Assembly: GCF_000154445.1 (NCBI RefSeq)
Contig: NZ_DS499566.1
Length of the DNA: 64,000 nt
Reading direction: 5' to 3' (one strand)
Source: Intestinibacter bartlettii
Lineage (GTDB): Bacteria > Bacillota > Clostridia > Peptostreptococcales > Peptostreptococcaceae
Every line of letters starts with the position of its first letter. Within the stretch, counting starts at the first letter, position 1. Shown here piece after piece: positions 61,956 to 64,000 of the stretch. Position numbers and translations under genes: made by a program. A model generated the notes under the pieces. The model worked only from the letters and a program-made list of their open reading frames with translations, searched no databases and had not been told where the DNA came from.

Positions 61956-63593
61956 TTATTCAACAGATACTAAATAATAATAAATTGGTTGGCCTCCATA
62001 ATATAATTCTATATCGATATCTTCAAATTTTTCTTCTAAAGATTCTCTTAAAGCCTCTGCTTGTTCTTCTTGGATATCTTCACCATAGAATAAAGTTATT
62101 ATTGCACTGTCTTCATCTACTAAACTTTCTACAAGTTGTGTAGTTATTTCATCGATGTCATCACCTGCTGATAATAATTTACCTTCGCCTAAACCTATAA
62201 TATTACCTTCTTTAACTTCCACATCATTTATAACAGTATTTCTAACAGCATAAGTTACTTGACCATTTTTAACTGTTGATAAAGCGTCTAACATGTTAGC
62301 TTCATTTTCTTCTAAAGTTAAATCAGCATCAAAGTTTACTAGTGCTGCAAAAGCTTGAGATACATTTTTTGTAGGTATTACTATTATGTTTTTATCACTT
62401 AAATCTTTTGCTTGGTTTGCAGCCATAATTATATTACTGTTGTTTGGTAATATGATTATATTGTTTGCATTCATTTTATCTATTGCATTCATAAAATCTT
62501 CAGTACTTGGATTCATAGTTTGACCACCTTCGATTATGTGATCTACACCAAAATCTTTAAATATTTTAGCTAAACCATCACCCATTGAAGTAGCTATGAA
62601 ACCAAATTCTTTTGGTTCTTCTGAAACTGCTTGTTCTTCAACTTCAGATTCTTTAGCGTCTTGAATTACTTTATTTTCATGTTGTAATTTCATATTTTCT
62701 ATTTTTATTGTTAATAATTGTCCAAATGCTAAAGCTTCTTGAAGAACATCACCTGGAGTATTAGTGTGTACGTGTACTTTTATTATACCGTCATCTCCAA
62801 CAACAACTAAACTATCTCCATATTTAAGCATTTTATCACGCATTTGTACATCAGATATTTTATCAGTTTCAAGTATAAATTCTGTACAGTATTGGAATTT
62901 TATATCTTCTGTAGATATTTTATTTTCAACTTGTACAGAAGAAGTTTCTGAAGTTTGAACTTCTTGACTTTCAACAAATTGTCCTTCTAATGATTTTAAC
63001 ATACCTTCGTATACTAAAACTAATCCTTTACCACCAGAATCTACAACACCAGCTTCTTTTAAAGCATGTAGTAGTTCTGGAGTTCTGTTTAATGAATTAT
63101 TAGCTTCTTTTACTAGAAGTTTCATAAATTCTATTATGTCTTCTTCTAATACAGCAGCTTTTAAAGCGTATTCTGAACTTTCTCTTACTACTGTTAATAT
63201 AGTTCCTTCAACTGGTTTTATTACAGCCTTGTAAGCTATATCTGAACCATTTTTTAAAGCTTTTGCTATGTCCATACTAGTAAGCATTTCTTTACCATCG
63301 ATTGATTGAGCTATACCTCTTATTATCTGTGATAAAATAACACCTGAATTTCCTCTAGCACCCATTAAAGAACCTTTAGAAAGAGCTTTTCCAAGCTGAC
63401 CTATGTCGTCTTTTTCTACTTTGTTTAGTTCTTTTATTGCACAAGATATAGTTAGAGACATATTTGTTCCTGTATCACCATCTGGGACTGGAAATACATT
63501 TAATTTATCTACCAAGTCTTTATGATTTTTAAGATTATTTGCACCAGAAACAAACATATTTCTTACTTGCTTTCCGTCTATATATTGAATCAT
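61956..63593 (-). CDS. fakA: fatty acid kinase catalytic subunit FakA (DAK2/YloV family)
   Basis: A 545-residue protein. The DAK2 kinase domain (about 1-205) has FPVPDGDTGTNMSLT and GSLMGARGNSGVILSQI; a middle domain and a C-terminal EDD-like domain (about 325-545) follow. FakA phosphorylates fatty acids held by a FakB (DegV) protein; acyl-phosphate then goes to PlsX/PlsY. No fakB gene is in the window. It follows an Asp23-family gene by 15 nt, the yloU-yloV order of Bacillus. Codon use is typical of a well-expressed gene. Confidence 0.93.
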   Translation of the reverse strand: MIQYIDGKQVRNMFVSGANNLKNHKDLVDKLNVFPVPDGDTGTNMSLTISCAIKELNKVEKDDIGQLGKALSKGSLMGARGNSGVILSQIIRGIAQSIDGKEMLTSMDIAKALKNGSDIAYKAVIKPVEGTILTVVRESSEYALKAAVLEEDIIEFMKLLVKEANNSLNRTPELLHALKEAGVVDSGGKGLVLVYEGMLKSLEGQFVESQEVQTSETSSVQVENKISTEDIKFQYCTEFILETDKISDVQMRDKMLKYGDSLVVVGDDGIIKVHVHTNTPGDVLQEALAFGQLLTIKIENMKLQHENKVIQDAKESEVEEQAVSEEPKEFGFIATSMGDGLAKIFKDFGVDHIIEGGQTMNPSTEDFMNAIDKMNANNIIILPNNSNIIMAANQAKDLSDKNIIVIPTKNVSQAFAALVNFDADLTLEENEANMLDALSTVKNGQVTYAVRNTVINDVEVKEGNIIGLGEGKLLSAGDDIDEITTQLVESLVDEDSAIITLFYGEDIQEEQAEALRESLEEKFEDIDIELYYGGQPIYYYLVSVE

Positions 63594-63608
63594 TTCTTTC
63601 CTCCTAAA

Positions 63609-63959
63609 TTACTTTACTCGAATGCCTTGTACATTAACATCTATTTTACTAACTTTTATCCCTGTTACATTTTCAACAGAGTATTTTACTCTTTCAATTA
63701 TGTTGTTTGCAACTGTAGCAATATTAATTCCGTATTGCATTATAACGAATAATTCTATTTCTATAGTGTTATCTTCTAATTCTATTACTTTAACACCTTT
63801 TGCTATATTGCCTTCTTTTAATAATTCTACTATACCTTTTATTTTTTGTGAAAAACCTACTAAGCCATAACTTTCCATAGCAGCTCTATATACTACTTGA
63901 GATATAACTTGTTTATCTATTTCTATACATCCATATTTGTTATTTAATTTTGCACTCAT
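63609..63959 (-). CDS. Asp23/Gls24 family protein (YloU-like)
   Basis: A 116-residue Asp23/DUF322 protein, without the charged tail of the larger copy at 31 kb. NKYGCIEIDKQVISQVVYRAAMES and VSKIDVNVQGIRVK are typical. It sits upstream of fakA in the yloU-yloV arrangement. Start: ATG 63959 with AAGGGGG about 8 nt upstream. The role is unknown, though linkage to fatty acid kinase suggests a membrane-related function. Confidence 0.9.
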   Translation of the reverse strand: MSAKLNNKYGCIEIDKQVISQVVYRAAMESYGLVGFSQKIKGIVELLKEGNIAKGVKVIELEDNTIEIELFVIMQYGINIATVANNIIERVKYSVENVTGIKVSKIDVNVQGIRVK

Positions 63960-64000
63960 GGTTTTTAACCCCCTTAAGTTTATTGATTTTATTTAATGCA

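Noticed and set aside
1..64000. tRNA, rRNA or prophage genes
   Set aside because: I found no cloverleaf, no rRNA-like stretch and no phage structural gene on either strand.

Overview
The window is AT-rich chromosomal DNA of an endospore-forming, anaerobic, low-GC Gram-positive bacterium. The gene content and order (ackA, DUF177, rpmF, plsX, spoIIIAA-AH, asp23, nusB, xseAB, ispA, tlyA, recN, spoIVB, spo0A, steA/steB, spoIIM, mltG, a class B PBP, sigK) match the sporulation-rich part of the Clostridioides difficile chromosome as I remember it, so a member of the Peptostreptococcaceae is the best guess. I see no rRNA, tRNA, CRISPR array, insertion sequence or prophage.

Layout. 0.2-1.1 kb: a LysR regulator, then a stretch dense in inverted repeats. 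1.4-3.4 kb: four overlapping type IV minor-pilin genes. 3.5-8.1 kb: two tandem, disrupted multi-PAS histidine kinases. 8.4-15.4 kb: sigK, a sporulation-type PBP, a U32 protein, trmR, mltG, a catalytically degenerate XerD-like protein and spoIIM. 15.5-20.7 kb: a Nudix/DUF3866/MraY-like/GT2/SteB/SteA envelope module. 21-26 kb: spo0A, spoIVB (frameshifted here), recN, tlyA. 26-31 kb: PAP2-like, ispA, xseBA, a TsaD paralogue, nusB, asp23. 31-36.5 kb: the spoIIIA operon. 36.6-40 kb: plsX, rpmF, DUF177, ackA. 40.4-42.7 kb: tmcAL and an EamA transporter on the plus strand. 42.8-46 kb: a repeat-rich secreted CAP protein and a LytSR-type two-component pair. 46-53.4 kb: a lactate-utilisation operon (lctP-larA-etfB-etfA-FAD dehydrogenase) with its GntR regulator. 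53.5-58 kb: ylbJ and a zinc-ribbon/ABC module whose permease is decayed. 58-64 kb: coaD, rsmD, recG, fakA and a second Asp23 protein.

How it works together. Spo0A starts sporulation. SpoIIM, SpoIIIAA-AH, SpoIVB, SigK, YlbJ and the PBP act in engulfment, the mother cell-forespore channel, signalling, late mother-cell transcription and cortex or envelope work. The lactate operon encodes uptake, racemisation and Etf-coupled (electron-confurcating type) oxidation of lactate, and AckA would turn the resulting acetyl-phosphate into ATP and acetate.

Main oddities. Several genes carry single-base frame breaks in short homopolymers (spoIVB, etfB, rsmD, both kinases), which raises the question of sequencing error against real slippage. 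Other lesions are not homopolymeric: tandem in-frame stops in one kinase, a TG duplication in a pilin gene, and multiple breaks in an ABC permease. The XerD-like and Nudix proteins have lost key catalytic residues although their genes are intact. Two sporulation-related genes (PBP and spoIIM) have their Shine-Dalgarno sequence buried in a hairpin.
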